This document shows, in pieces, positions 31,483 to 40,437 of a stretch of DNA of 64,000 nt. Numbering within the stretch: the first letter of the stretch is position 1; each line of letters begins with the position of its first letter. The position numbers and the translations under genes were made by a program. This DNA is from Rhizobium sp. Leaf371 (GTDB lineage: Bacteria > Pseudomonadota > Alphaproteobacteria > Rhizobiales > Rhizobiaceae): contig NZ_LMQB01000024.1 of assembly GCF_001424045.1 (NCBI RefSeq), forward strand, positions 1 to 64,000, read 5' to 3'. The notes beneath the pieces are model-generated. The model searched no databases. It was given only the letters and a program-made list of their open reading frames with translations, and had not been told where the DNA came from.

Positions 31483-32759
31483 GCGCCACGCCCCAGTTCC
31501 CGACAGACGCCAACGACCGGCCCTCCCGGGTGCCCCGCCGCGAGCCGCTCGCCCATGACCACATCCCTGCCGACACGCTGGTGCCGATCGGGCGCTCGGG
31601 CCGTGAATTCTGCGTCTATCCCGCCCGCGCCGGTTACGATCTGCAGGAAGAACTCGATTTCCTGTCGCATCGGGCGATCGAGCCCAACGTGTTCTTTTCC
31701 GGCCGTTTCCTCGCCCCCGCCATGCCCCGCCTGGAGGATCGCGTCGTGCGGCTCGCGATCATTCGCGACCGCAGCGAAACCCGCAGCCGGCTGCGGTTTC
31801 TGATGCCGTTTTCGGTGGAAAAGCCGGGCTTTGCCATCGGCACGCCGATCATCCGCGTCTGGTCCAATCCGTTCGGCCCGCTCGGCACGCCGCTGCTCGA
31901 TACCGAGGAAGCCGCGGAAACGCTCGACAACCTGTTCGAGGCGCTGGCCAATCCGCAAGCAGGCCTGCCGCCGATCCTGGTCTTGCCCGACCTCCGCCTC
32001 AAGGGTCCGCTCGCCCGTCTCGCCCGCGCCGTCGCCATCAGCCGGAACCTGCCGCTGACAGTGACCGACACGTTCAGCCGGCCTGTGCTCGAAAGCCCGC
32101 TCGATGGCGACACCTATCTGCGCGGCGCGATCAGTTCGGCACATCTTCGCGAAGTGCGGCGCCAGTGGACGCTGCTTTCCCGCCTCGGCACGGTGACCCA
32201 CGCGGTCGCACGCCAGCCGGAAGAGATCCGCCTGCGCATGGAGGAATTCCTGGCGCTCGAAGCCTCCGGCTGGAAGGGACGCCAGCGCACGGCCATCGTC
32301 ATGGACCGTTACCGCGCGGCCTTTGCCCGCGAGGCGATCACCAACCTTGCCGAAGCCGATGCCGTGCGCATTCACACGATCGATCTCGACGGCGTCGCCA
32401 TCGCCTCGATGGTCGTCTTCATGATGGGCGGCGAGGCCTATACCTGGAAGACCGGCTACGACGAGACCTATGCCCGCTATTCCCCCGGCAAGCTGCTCTT
32501 GCACGCGCTGACCGAATGGCATCTCGATGATCCGAACATCACGAAATCCGACAGCTGCGCCGTGCCCGATCACCCGATCATGAGCCGCTTCTGGAAAGAG
32601 CGCGAGGAGATGGGCACGCTCGTCATCGGTCTTCGCGCCAACCGCGACCGCGACGTGCGCCAGGTCGCGACCCAGCTCCACCTCTACCGCAACACCCGCA
32701 ACATGGCCCGCCTGCTGCGCGAGAAGATGCGCGCGCTTGCGCCGAAGAGTTTTCGCTAA
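31479..32759 (+). CDS. BcsL/CelD-type GNAT acetyltransferase
   Basis: The 426-residue protein has an Acetyltransf_6 (CelD/BcsL) domain at about 230-380, including REAITNLAEADAVRIHTIDLD and YDETYARYSPGKLLL. These are found with cellulose and exopolysaccharide gene sets and probably acylate sugars or their carriers. The N-terminal half (about 20-200) is a second diverged GNAT-like lobe. Translationally coupled to the flippase. Substrate unknown. Confidence 0.82.
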   Translation: MSATPQFPTDANDRPSRVPRREPLAHDHIPADTLVPIGRSGREFCVYPARAGYDLQEELDFLSHRAIEPNVFFSGRFLAPAMPRLEDRVVRLAIIRDRSETRSRLRFLMPFSVEKPGFAIGTPIIRVWSNPFGPLGTPLLDTEEAAETLDNLFEALANPQAGLPPILVLPDLRLKGPLARLARAVAISRNLPLTVTDTFSRPVLESPLDGDTYLRGAISSAHLREVRRQWTLLSRLGTVTHAVARQPEEIRLRMEEFLALEASGWKGRQRTAIVMDRYRAAFAREAITNLAEADAVRIHTIDLDGVAIASMVVFMMGGEAYTWKTGYDETYARYSPGKLLLHALTEWHLDDPNITKSDSCAVPDHPIMSRFWKEREEMGTLVIGLRANRDRDVRQVATQLHLYRNTRNMARLLREKMRALAPKSFR

Positions 32760-32856
32760 GCGTTTCCAGCGACGAAATGCCTTCGAGCACAGAGGCCGGG
32801 GGCCCCTCTGGCGAGCCCGCAATCGCCGGCGAGCGCGCCTGCCCTGCCCAAGATCC

Positions 32857-34506
32857 CTACCCAACCTCGGCGTCGCGCAGCAACCGCCGCACGATCTTGC
32901 CCGACGTCGTCAGCGGCAGCGCATCGATAAAGGCGACTTCGCGCGGATATTCATGCATCGACAGCCGCGTCTTCACCCAGTCGGAGAGGGACGCGGCCAG
33001 CGCGTCGGACGCCGTGTATCCCTCGGCCAGAACGACATAGGCTTTCACGATCTCGGTGCGAACGGGGTCCGGCTTGCCGATGACGGCGGCCATGCGGACG
33101 GCGGGATGGCCGGCGAGGCAATCCTCGACCTCGCTCGGTCCGATGCGGAAGCCGGACGAGGTGATGACATCGTCGTCGCGCCCGAAGAAGCTGATATAGC
33201 CGTCCGCATCCATCACCGCCTGGTCGCCGGTCGTCATCCATTCGCCGATGAACTTCGCCTCCGTTGCCGCCGGATTGCCCCAGTAGCCGAGAAACATCAC
33301 CGGATCGGGTCGCCGCACGGCGACCTGGCCCACCTGCCCGCGCGGCAGGACCTTTCCGTCACGGTCGATAATCTCGACCACATGCCCGGGCGCCGCCTTC
33401 CCCATCGATCCCGCCTTCAGCACGCCATAGGCGGCACTGGAGGAAATCACGATGTTGCACTCCGTCTGCCCGTAGAACTCGGCAATCACGACGCCAAGCG
33501 CCCGCGACGCCTGTTCGAAGGTCTCGCGCCCCAGCGCCTCCCCCGCCGCCCCGACCGTGCGAAGATCGAAAGCATACTGCGCCTTGGGATCCTCGACCGC
33601 CTTCATCAGCCGCAGCGCCGTCGGCGGAATGAACGCGTTGCGAACCTTCATCTCCGACAGGATGCGGAACGCCATATGCGGATCGAACTTTTGCGCCGGA
33701 GACGACACGACGGGAACACCGAGCAGAAGCGACGGCAACAGCGCATTCAGCAGCCCGCCCGCCCAGGCCCAGTCGGCCGGCGTCCACATGCGATCGCCCG
33801 CCTGCGGCAGGCCGGCATGGTGAAACTGGAAGCCGGGGAGATGGCCGAGCAGCACCCGATGGCCGTGCAGCGCACCTTTCGGCGGGCCCGTGGTGCCGGA
33901 TGTGTAGATCATCAATGCCGGATCGTCCGGCTCGGTGTCGGCCGCGGCAAAGCCGCTTGCATCCGTCGCCAAGAGCCGATCGAACCCGACCGTCGTGTCC
34001 GCGTCGGCCACGCCCTCGCCGCCATCCGTGCAGACGATCAGGTGCAGATCGGGCAGCCCCGCCCGGAGAGCGGACAACCGGGCCACGCCGGAAGGATCGG
34101 TGATGACGGCGCAGGCGCCGGCATCCCGCAGCCGGTATTCCAGGGCTTCGACGCCGAAGAGAAGCGCCAGAGGCAGGGCGATGCCCCCGAGCTTGTAGAT
34201 CGCGGCATGCGCGATCGCCGCCTCGAACCCCTGCGGCAGCAGGATCGCGACCCGATCGCCCGGCCGGACCCCGCGCGCAAGAAGGCCGGCGCCAAGCGCG
34301 GAGGACCGCGCGGCAAAGGCACCATAGGTCAAAGCCTCGTGCTGCCCGTCGGCATGGAAATGCTGCAGGCAGACGCGCTCCGGCTCCCGTGCCGCCCAGG
34401 CATCGCTCACGGCCACGCCGATATTGAACCGCCCCGGAATGTCCCAGGCGAAATCCCGGATCAGCGCGTCATAGCGGAAGGGTAAGGTGGATGAGGTGGG
34501 AACCAT
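32857..34506 (-). CDS. AMP-forming acyl-CoA synthetase
   Basis: The 549-residue protein belongs to the ANL superfamily. It has the P-loop MIYTSGTTGPPKGALHG (about 195-211), the hinge and C-terminal SSGFRIGPSEVEDCL, and the catalytic Lys in TTSGKIVRRLLRD near the end. Overall form fits medium-chain or acetyl-CoA synthetase-like enzymes. The acid is unknown. It is convergent with the acetyltransferase gene and stands alone. Confidence 0.9.
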   Translation of the reverse strand: MVPTSSTLPFRYDALIRDFAWDIPGRFNIGVAVSDAWAAREPERVCLQHFHADGQHEALTYGAFAARSSALGAGLLARGVRPGDRVAILLPQGFEAAIAHAAIYKLGGIALPLALLFGVEALEYRLRDAGACAVITDPSGVARLSALRAGLPDLHLIVCTDGGEGVADADTTVGFDRLLATDASGFAAADTEPDDPALMIYTSGTTGPPKGALHGHRVLLGHLPGFQFHHAGLPQAGDRMWTPADWAWAGGLLNALLPSLLLGVPVVSSPAQKFDPHMAFRILSEMKVRNAFIPPTALRLMKAVEDPKAQYAFDLRTVGAAGEALGRETFEQASRALGVVIAEFYGQTECNIVISSSAAYGVLKAGSMGKAAPGHVVEIIDRDGKVLPRGQVGQVAVRRPDPVMFLGYWGNPAATEAKFIGEWMTTGDQAVMDADGYISFFGRDDDVITSSGFRIGPSEVEDCLAGHPAVRMAAVIGKPDPVRTEIVKAYVVLAEGYTASDALAASLSDWVKTRLSMHEYPREVAFIDALPLTTSGKIVRRLLRDAEVG

Positions 34507-34645
34507 GGACCGCCAAGCGAAGATAAGACCGACACGGCGGCCGCCCCGATCCTACCATCGCCCCGGTCGCCAGATCAATCGACGGCGACACGATCGCTCC
34601 CACGTCCTGACGCGCGCGATCTGCAGGCCCCGCGCGCGTCCCGCC

Positions 34646-34885
34646 TCAGCCATACTGCGCCATGTCGGTGCCGCTCAAGCCGTGAAGCGCATGAAACAGC
34701 GCATCCTGTGTCCGGTAGCCGCTCTCGAAAAGCGCGATCGCAGCGCTTGCGGCACTGACGCCGGCCTGCGTCCGCAGCCCGATCCGCCGCTCTGCGCACC
34801 ACGCAAAGACCGCACTCGTGACGACATCGACCTCGGCCCGCTCCGGAATGCGGATGGTGGAAACTGGAAAAGAAGCCTGTGCCAA
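34646..34885 (-). CDS. Small hypothetical protein with a TTG start
   Basis: The 79-residue protein reads MAQASFPVSTIRIPERAEVD... and ends SGYRTQDALFHALHGL. No ATG is well placed, but AGGAGG (34898-34893) is seven bases before TTG 34885. The sequence (AFAWCAERRIG, ALFESGYRTQDAL) resembles small rhizobial proteins of unknown role, from memory. Likely helical and soluble. Moderate confidence. Confidence 0.6.
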   Translation of the reverse strand: MAQASFPVSTIRIPERAEVDVVTSAVFAWCAERRIGLRTQAGVSAASAAIALFESGYRTQDALFHALHGLSGTDMAQYG

Positions 34886-35324
34886 CAAAGCGCCTCCTGA
34901 TCTGTAAGTGATGACTTCAGAATGGCACGCACTGTCCCCTTTCGGCAAACCGCTTGCCCCAACCCGGTTAAGAAGCCGCAGCACATGTCTCGACCTGATA
35001 CACTCGCAACGACGAGCCCGGCCCGCACCGTGTTACCGCCCGCCAATAGCCCATACACCGCCGCACACATGATGGCCCGAAAGCCCGCTTACGGAAAAAC
35101 GCCCGTAAAAGGAGATATTCCGAAAAACCCCGGCCTCAAAAGCCATCGACCACCCAATCTTTACCAAGCATTCAGGATTGGCATGCGATTGTCTCGTCAC
35201 GCGCGGTTTGTAGAGCGTCCGCGCACCCCTTTTCCTCGCAGGCGACGCCCGCACGACAAGACCCTTCCGGCATCGCTCCCTGTGGTTCCCTGCGCGGCAC
35301 ACGCCTGAGAAGACGGCAAAGCCT
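34886..35324. other. Intergenic stretch without a recognised gene
   Basis: No frame has coding-like character or a family match in these 439 bases. The region lies just before the composition change at about 35560. No repeat or tRNA remnant was seen. Confidence 0.5.
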
Positions 35325-35513
35325 TTAAACCAGCGAACTCCCCCGCCGCAACCGATCGTCCCGGTTCAACACCTCGGCAATATCCCGCGCATCCTGTTTC
35401 TCAAGCCCGGTCAGATCACGCCCATCCGACGCCGCCGGCAGCCCGGTCATCTCATCGACGACCGTCCAAACCCCACTCCGCTCCTGCCGCACCCCATACC
35501 GTTTCTCAACCAT
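35325..35513 (-). CDS. Small conserved hypothetical protein
   Basis: The 62-residue protein starts MVEKRYGVRQERSGVWTVVD and has TGLPAASDGRDLTGL. It looks like a compact soluble protein that I recall in rhizobial genomes without a known role. It is the last GC-rich gene before the AT-rich segment. Confidence 0.6.
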   Translation of the reverse strand: MVEKRYGVRQERSGVWTVVDEMTGLPAASDGRDLTGLEKQDARDIAEVLNRDDRLRRGSSLV

Positions 35514-35638
35514 GCCAGCCTCTTTGGTTCTAATGAGGAGGCGATGCGGTTTTAGGGGTCAACGTAAAGGGGCAATGTGTGGCTTCCTGACAAGGACTAG
35601 TGCATAGCGAGTACTTCATGGATCACAAAAATTATATT

Positions 35639-36703
35639 TTATTCAAATACATTATTGGCGACCACATTGCTGGGGTCATTATTTTTGATTGAAAAAGACC
35701 CAGCTCCCACTACAACATTCTTCACAACGGTATTATTCTTCGCGTAGTCTAAAGAACTAAGACTACTTCCAAAAGGATGCTTAGGGTCAATAAAACAAAA
35801 ATTGCTATTCCCATTCCTAGAATTGAGCCAAACTGCGGGTTTGCCTCCTTCAATGACGAAGAGGTTTCCACTTATCAAATTCCCATGTGGCGTTTGGTGA
35901 CGTATAGTTCCTCCCTCTCCACAATTTCGATATAAAAAAACGCCACCATTCTTGACGTGGCTAAATGTATTTCGTTGAATAATGTTATTGGCAGAGCCAT
36001 CAACAGCAATCAGTTCCCGCTTTTCAGAGCTAATCTCGAACACATTGCCTTCAATTCGGTTACCTGCCGACTCCGCATCGAGATAAATCGCAACAGTCCG
36101 AACACGACCAATAAAGCTAGAGTCGCGAACTGTTACCGCTGTAACCCCAGGCGCTAAGTACAGAGGAAGACGGCCAGTCGTCTCAAAAATGACGTTAGAG
36201 AAAAGAATACGCGTCGGAGCCGACGCTTGAGCAAAGTTTGTGTGGTCCGCATTGAGAGAAGACTCGCGAACACGCTTTGCGTTACCACTCAACCCAAGCC
36301 CATACACCTTCGCAGAACCGAGGAAACGACAGTTCTGGATCGTTACATCACTTGGCCGATCCCAAATTCCCGTAGTAGGCTTCGATCTCACCAACAATTG
36401 TGCCACTTCGGAAGACTCAGGCAATCCTGATCCATCAAGCACTGCACCGTTGCAATTAAATGTTGTAGCCGACGCTGCGGAGCCCTCAATGATCACTTGT
36501 CTTGTCACTCTCGCATCGGAAGAAAGCGTTGCGCTACACGGCAAAATGAAGGGCTCAAGCGTATCAGTGCGCAACAGTTCTCGTATCTGATCGACCGAGC
36601 AGTTTTGTGCCGCTTTCGACACCGTATCCGTCTGACCAGCAGCCCGCACATTCAGCGGGAAGGACACGAAAACGAGCACCATCGCCAGAGCGGTCACTTT
36701 CAC
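35639..36703 (-). CDS. Secreted right-handed parallel beta-helix protein
   Basis: The 354-residue protein (GTG start, MKVTALAMVLVFVSFPLNVRAAG) has a clear signal peptide. Repeated strands with NN and N-x-F steps (IIQRNTFSHV, GNLISGNLFVI, NNTVVKNVVV, SNVVANNVFE) indicate a right-handed parallel beta-helix, the fold of pectate-lyase-like and polysaccharide-modifying enzymes. Catalytic residues cannot be assigned. The start is uncertain: ATG 36682 or a longer frame also fit. Composition is AT-rich like the neighbours, and it is divergent from the rest of the acquired segment. A role in trimming or binding surface polysaccharide is inferred from context. Confidence 0.7.
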   Translation of the reverse strand: MKVTALAMVLVFVSFPLNVRAAGQTDTVSKAAQNCSVDQIRELLRTDTLEPFILPCSATLSSDARVTRQVIIEGSAASATTFNCNGAVLDGSGLPESSEVAQLLVRSKPTTGIWDRPSDVTIQNCRFLGSAKVYGLGLSGNAKRVRESSLNADHTNFAQASAPTRILFSNVIFETTGRLPLYLAPGVTAVTVRDSSFIGRVRTVAIYLDAESAGNRIEGNVFEISSEKRELIAVDGSANNIIQRNTFSHVKNGGVFLYRNCGEGGTIRHQTPHGNLISGNLFVIEGGKPAVWLNSRNGNSNFCFIDPKHPFGSSLSSLDYAKNNTVVKNVVVGAGSFSIKNNDPSNVVANNVFE

Positions 36704-36774
36704 GCTTTGAGCTTTCGTTGTCAGTTTAGGTACGCTAATAGCAATATGCCTTTCCGAATTCAGGGGACTGATAA

Positions 36775-37158
36775 ATGAGCATACAGGCTTTGTTACAAAA
36801 GCTACAGGCGATAAAAGGTCCAGATCGCGCAATAGAGCTGGAGATCGCCGAAATTCTCGGCTGGCGGAAGAAAGTAGAGCCCTTCACGGATCCCAAAACG
36901 GGGGCGAATAAGGAACGAACACTGTGGCTTGTACCCACGTCGAACGACACGGCAAACGTTCCATTTTATACATCTAATTTGTTTGATGCTTACAGACTTG
37001 CCCAAGAAGTTGCGCCTGGACACATCGGAGCCTGCAGTTGGGAACCCGGGGCCGGTGGCGCAAAAATCGGACGCTCGCCGGTTTGTCAAGCAGCCACCCC
37101 GATGATCGCGCTTTGCATGGCTGCCCTGAGCGAATTAGAAAGAACTCGCGGTCAATAG
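36775..37158 (+). CDS. Phage ABA-sandwich-like hypothetical protein
   Basis: The 127-residue protein has the pattern of phage ABA-sandwich proteins: an N-terminal helix ending GPDRAIELEIAEILGW, a Y-T-S-N-L-F-D-A-Y step, and a C-terminal TPMIALCMAALSELER. It has an AGGGGA ribosome site. Such proteins occur in prophages and have no known role. No other phage gene is seen, so this is a stray module in the acquired segment. Confidence 0.6.
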   Translation: MSIQALLQKLQAIKGPDRAIELEIAEILGWRKKVEPFTDPKTGANKERTLWLVPTSNDTANVPFYTSNLFDAYRLAQEVAPGHIGACSWEPGAGGAKIGRSPVCQAATPMIALCMAALSELERTRGQ

Positions 37159-37189
37159 CCATAACTTAAGCCTTCCTCCGGAGGATAAT

Positions 37190-39469
37190 ATGCCTACCAG
37201 CTTGCACAATATAGCTATTGAGCGCATTCGCGCTTTAAAGCCTACCGAGCCCGATAGCTCTACATTGAACATTGTATTTGCATCTGACTCTAGATACATC
37301 GCATATACGTCCGTGACATTAGCTTCAATTTTAAAAAATTACACCGGCACACTCCCAATACGTGTATTCGTTCTTCTCGATGAAGAGCTTCCCGAAACGG
37401 AATTCCATCGAGTCTCAAGCCTCAAAGAAATTTTTCCGTTCGAACTTGAACAGATCATCGTCAAGGCAGGTCAATTTGCAAACATCAGGACAAGCGAAGG
37501 AATATCGATTGCGACTTACTATCGACTACTACTCCATTCACTACTGCCTGGAGACGTCGAGAAAGCACTCTATCTAGATAGTGATCTAGTAATTTTGTCA
37601 TCTCTGGATGTGCTGTTTAATCAACCGATGTCTGGCAATATTTTCGCAGGCGTCGAAGATACCATCTCTAAGACCTACAATGCGCGATTCGGTATTCGAG
37701 AAGATGCTCGCCATATAAACGCAGGAGTTATGCTCATTGACGTCAACGTCATGAGATCCATTGGTTTTAACAATATAATTGACGCGTATCTCACGGCAAA
37801 CCGCTATCGTCTAATGCTAGGCGATCAGCAGATTATTGCAGAACTATTCCATGATGCGATAGGCTACGTGTCAACGGAATGGAACGTGCATGGTTCAATG
37901 TTCAGGCCGAATTGGGTCAAAGAGCATGCTGGCGTCGAAAACTTCATACGCCCAAACATTGCCGCAGCAGCAATTAAATCTCCTGCGATTATACATTATA
38001 CCCTAAAGCGAAAGCCATGGATATCGCTAGAACACCCGAAAGCCGATACGTGGTTTAAGTATCTAGCGCTGTCACCCTATCGAGACATTGTGAACATTCC
38101 CGTTAATGAAATAATAGAGGAAAAAAAGAAAGCAAAAAGCAAATCGATTTCAAAAGATTTGATAAAGAATAAGAAATCCTCCAAAATGTCCATCGGGAGA
38201 TATTTTAAAGTTATATTTCCAAGCATTGTGTTAAGTTTCATTCGCATACGCAAAACGCGACTTGCTGTCTTGGAACTGCAGCGGAAGCTTGCAGCGATTA
38301 AGCTACCGCCTACAACATCGCCGACCTTATCGCAATCGACGCCATCAGCTCGGATAGGTACTAGCATAGATCTAAAACAGCTCCTCATCTCGCGCCAGCA
38401 AAACGCATCGTCGTCTTTCAATGCAAAAGCAGCGGTTGAGTCGCTACCAGAATTTTCGCGCATTATGGCTAATGTCAATTTGCACGATATGGACGGCGGC
38501 TACGCGGAAAACATAAAAACAATTACTCGAACCGCTAACTTCAAATATTTTACAGATCAAATTCCAGATGCGGTATTCTTGCTATCGCAACGCAAAGATC
38601 AAGTTATGTTTTGGGAATGCGTGCAATCAGCATTCCTATATGATCGACCGTTGTATTTTGTCGAGGTAGCTCTCTTCGGTGCTTTCGCGTCATATTTCGA
38701 TCCTGACGCAACACTTGATGAGAAGCGGGCCCTGGGGTTTATGCTTGATGATCTTGGATATTATTTTGATGCTAGGCAACCCTCGCGGATCGAACGCACA
38801 CTGAACGATCCATCTTGGTCTATCAGTCAAAGTGATCGAAATCGTGTCCAGTCGTTGATTCAGCGAATCTGCGCTGAAAAGATAACTAAGTACAACAAAT
38901 ACAATGACACAACAGACCTTTATCAGCTTGACCCGGGAGCAGTCTTAGTTATCGACCAGAAAAAGGGCGATGCATCAATTGAGTTTGCCGGCGCCAATGA
39001 CAGTACCTTCGAGAGAATGCTCGCTTCGGCTATATTAGACAACCCGGGAAAACCTATTTACTTTAAAAGGCACCCAGATAGCATCCAGAGAAATATGAAC
39101 TCGTATCGGAATCGGGGAGTTAAGGAAATCAAGGTTCTTCCAGATAATGTGCCTATCGGGTCGATTATTGATAATTGCGATACAGTTTATACCGTTTCCT
39201 CGCAGGTTGGCTTTGAAGCATTGCTCCGGCAAAAGAAAGTTGTGACATTTGGGATTCCCTTCTTTGCGGGTTGGGGACTTACTGATGACAGGACACCAAT
39301 AGGACGTAGATCGCAGAGAAGGACTATTGAAGAACTCTTTTACGTATCCTGCATCCAGCAGTCCGTCTATGTTGATTCGCATACGGGGAACCTTATCGAG
39401 ATTGAGCAGGCCATTGATAAAATCCTTCAGATGCGCTTGGATTATACTGCTCGTGGACGTAGCCAATGA
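37190..39469 (+). CDS. Fusion glycosyltransferase: GT8 domain plus KpsC-like Kdo transferase domain
   Basis: The 759-residue protein joins two glycosyltransferases. Residues 25-285 are a GT8 domain with DSD (130-132, LYLDSDLVIL), HINAGVMLIDV, GDQQII, and the C-terminal HYTLKRKPW (269-277). A basic linker with KKKAKSKSISK (about 307-340) and a short hydrophobic patch follow. Residues 470-750 match capsule polysaccharide synthases of the KpsC type: VLVIDQKKGDASI, KRHPD near 626, VSSQVGFEALL near 670 and FFAGWGLTDD near 693. KpsC adds the Kdo linker on which group 2 capsules are built. Ribosome site GGAGG precedes ATG 37190. The stop overlaps the methyltransferase start. AT-rich codon use points to acquisition by transfer. 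Donor and acceptor are unknown. Confidence 0.82.
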   Translation: MPTSLHNIAIERIRALKPTEPDSSTLNIVFASDSRYIAYTSVTLASILKNYTGTLPIRVFVLLDEELPETEFHRVSSLKEIFPFELEQIIVKAGQFANIRTSEGISIATYYRLLLHSLLPGDVEKALYLDSDLVILSSLDVLFNQPMSGNIFAGVEDTISKTYNARFGIREDARHINAGVMLIDVNVMRSIGFNNIIDAYLTANRYRLMLGDQQIIAELFHDAIGYVSTEWNVHGSMFRPNWVKEHAGVENFIRPNIAAAAIKSPAIIHYTLKRKPWISLEHPKADTWFKYLALSPYRDIVNIPVNEIIEEKKKAKSKSISKDLIKNKKSSKMSIGRYFKVIFPSIVLSFIRIRKTRLAVLELQRKLAAIKLPPTTSPTLSQSTPSARIGTSIDLKQLLISRQQNASSSFNAKAAVESLPEFSRIMANVNLHDMDGGYAENIKTITRTANFKYFTDQIPDAVFLLSQRKDQVMFWECVQSAFLYDRPLYFVEVALFGAFASYFDPDATLDEKRALGFMLDDLGYYFDARQPSRIERTLNDPSWSISQSDRNRVQSLIQRICAEKITKYNKYNDTTDLYQLDPGAVLVIDQKKGDASIEFAGANDSTFERMLASAILDNPGKPIYFKRHPDSIQRNMNSYRNRGVKEIKVLPDNVPIGSIIDNCDTVYTVSSQVGFEALLRQKKVVTFGIPFFAGWGLTDDRTPIGRRSQRRTIEELFYVSCIQQSVYVDSHTGNLIEIEQAIDKILQMRLDYTARGRSQ

Positions 39470-40239
39470 AAAACCGGAAGGCGGAATTAGCAGCTCTTAT
39501 GGCTTCAGAAACGCGAAATGCGTTTCTTCTCTCAAAATTTGGCTTCAAAGTCGAAAGTGCTGCAACATATGTCGATGCGCGAACGGTCGTGCGCCCACGA
39601 ACAAACGCTTTACTCACTTCCGATTATTATCAAGGACTGCATCAAGGTGATGAGGCATATCAGGAAAACAACTGGCTAGTTTCCGAACTCACTCCAATTC
39701 TTCAACGTGCTCAGGGCGGTACCGTAGTAGAGATCGGCTGCGGAAATGGTCAGTTTTCAAAACTGATGGCAGGTTCTGTGCAAAAAGTACATGCCTTCGA
39801 CTGGGCATTATCACCAGGGATGATTTCGACTCCGGATAACGTCAGATTTCATCAAGGAAACATACTGCAGTTAAAGCTTCCACCTGTGGATTTAGCTTGC
39901 TCCGCGGACGTTCTTGAACATTTTACACCGCAGGATCTGCCTGGTCTCATTGCTAAAATCTGCTCATCGGCGATGGCTCAATATCATGTCGTCGCTTGTT
40001 ACGATGACGGTCACAGTCACCTTACGGTTATGTCTCCCGCCGGTTGGTTGGCAACTTTTTGGCGATTTTGTCCAGACGCTACTCTTTTAAATATTGACTG
40101 CAGACGTTCAAACCCGCAGCAGCTTGTTTGCACGATAGCAACTACGTTGAGTAACAGGCGGCACCAGAATACTGGAGGAAGCAGCCTGGCCATCTTGCAT
40201 GAGATATTAAGCAAACGTGAAAAACCGCATCAGCAGTAG
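39466..40239 (+). CDS. Class I SAM-dependent methyltransferase
   Basis: The 257-residue protein has a SAM site VVEIGCGNGQFSKLM (about 87-101), an acidic FDWAL and the motif SADVLEHFTPQDL. It is coupled by ATGA to the GT8-KpsC fusion, so its likely substrate is the glycan made there, for instance a methyl cap that ends chain growth. That is inference. The last 30 residues are basic. Confidence 0.8.
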   Translation: MKNRKAELAALMASETRNAFLLSKFGFKVESAATYVDARTVVRPRTNALLTSDYYQGLHQGDEAYQENNWLVSELTPILQRAQGGTVVEIGCGNGQFSKLMAGSVQKVHAFDWALSPGMISTPDNVRFHQGNILQLKLPPVDLACSADVLEHFTPQDLPGLIAKICSSAMAQYHVVACYDDGHSHLTVMSPAGWLATFWRFCPDATLLNIDCRRSNPQQLVCTIATTLSNRRHQNTGGSSLAILHEILSKREKPHQQ

Positions 40240-40437
40240 TTGATCAGCGTGCAGGAAAAAATCTGTTTTTTGGTAAGTCCTTAAGCCGCGCAGAAATCTG
40301 CGAATGCCCGAAATGCTACCAAGCTGAAAATTAACCCATCATCGGTGTACTAAGTTGTTCTCACCTTATTATAATGAACCTTTAGTTGCGGAGCGGTGCC
40401 CGACTGGTGTCCCCTACCTTGATTTTGACGAGATTCA
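40240..40437. other. AT-rich gap with a possible promoter
   Basis: Between the methyltransferase and the permease, TATAAT occurs near 40369-40374, but no good -35 box is spaced from it. It may allow separate expression of the permease. No other feature seen. Confidence 0.3.

Noticed and set aside
34922-35308. A 128-codon rightward frame in the gap before 35325
   Set aside because: Proline- and arginine-rich with no ribosome site or family pattern.
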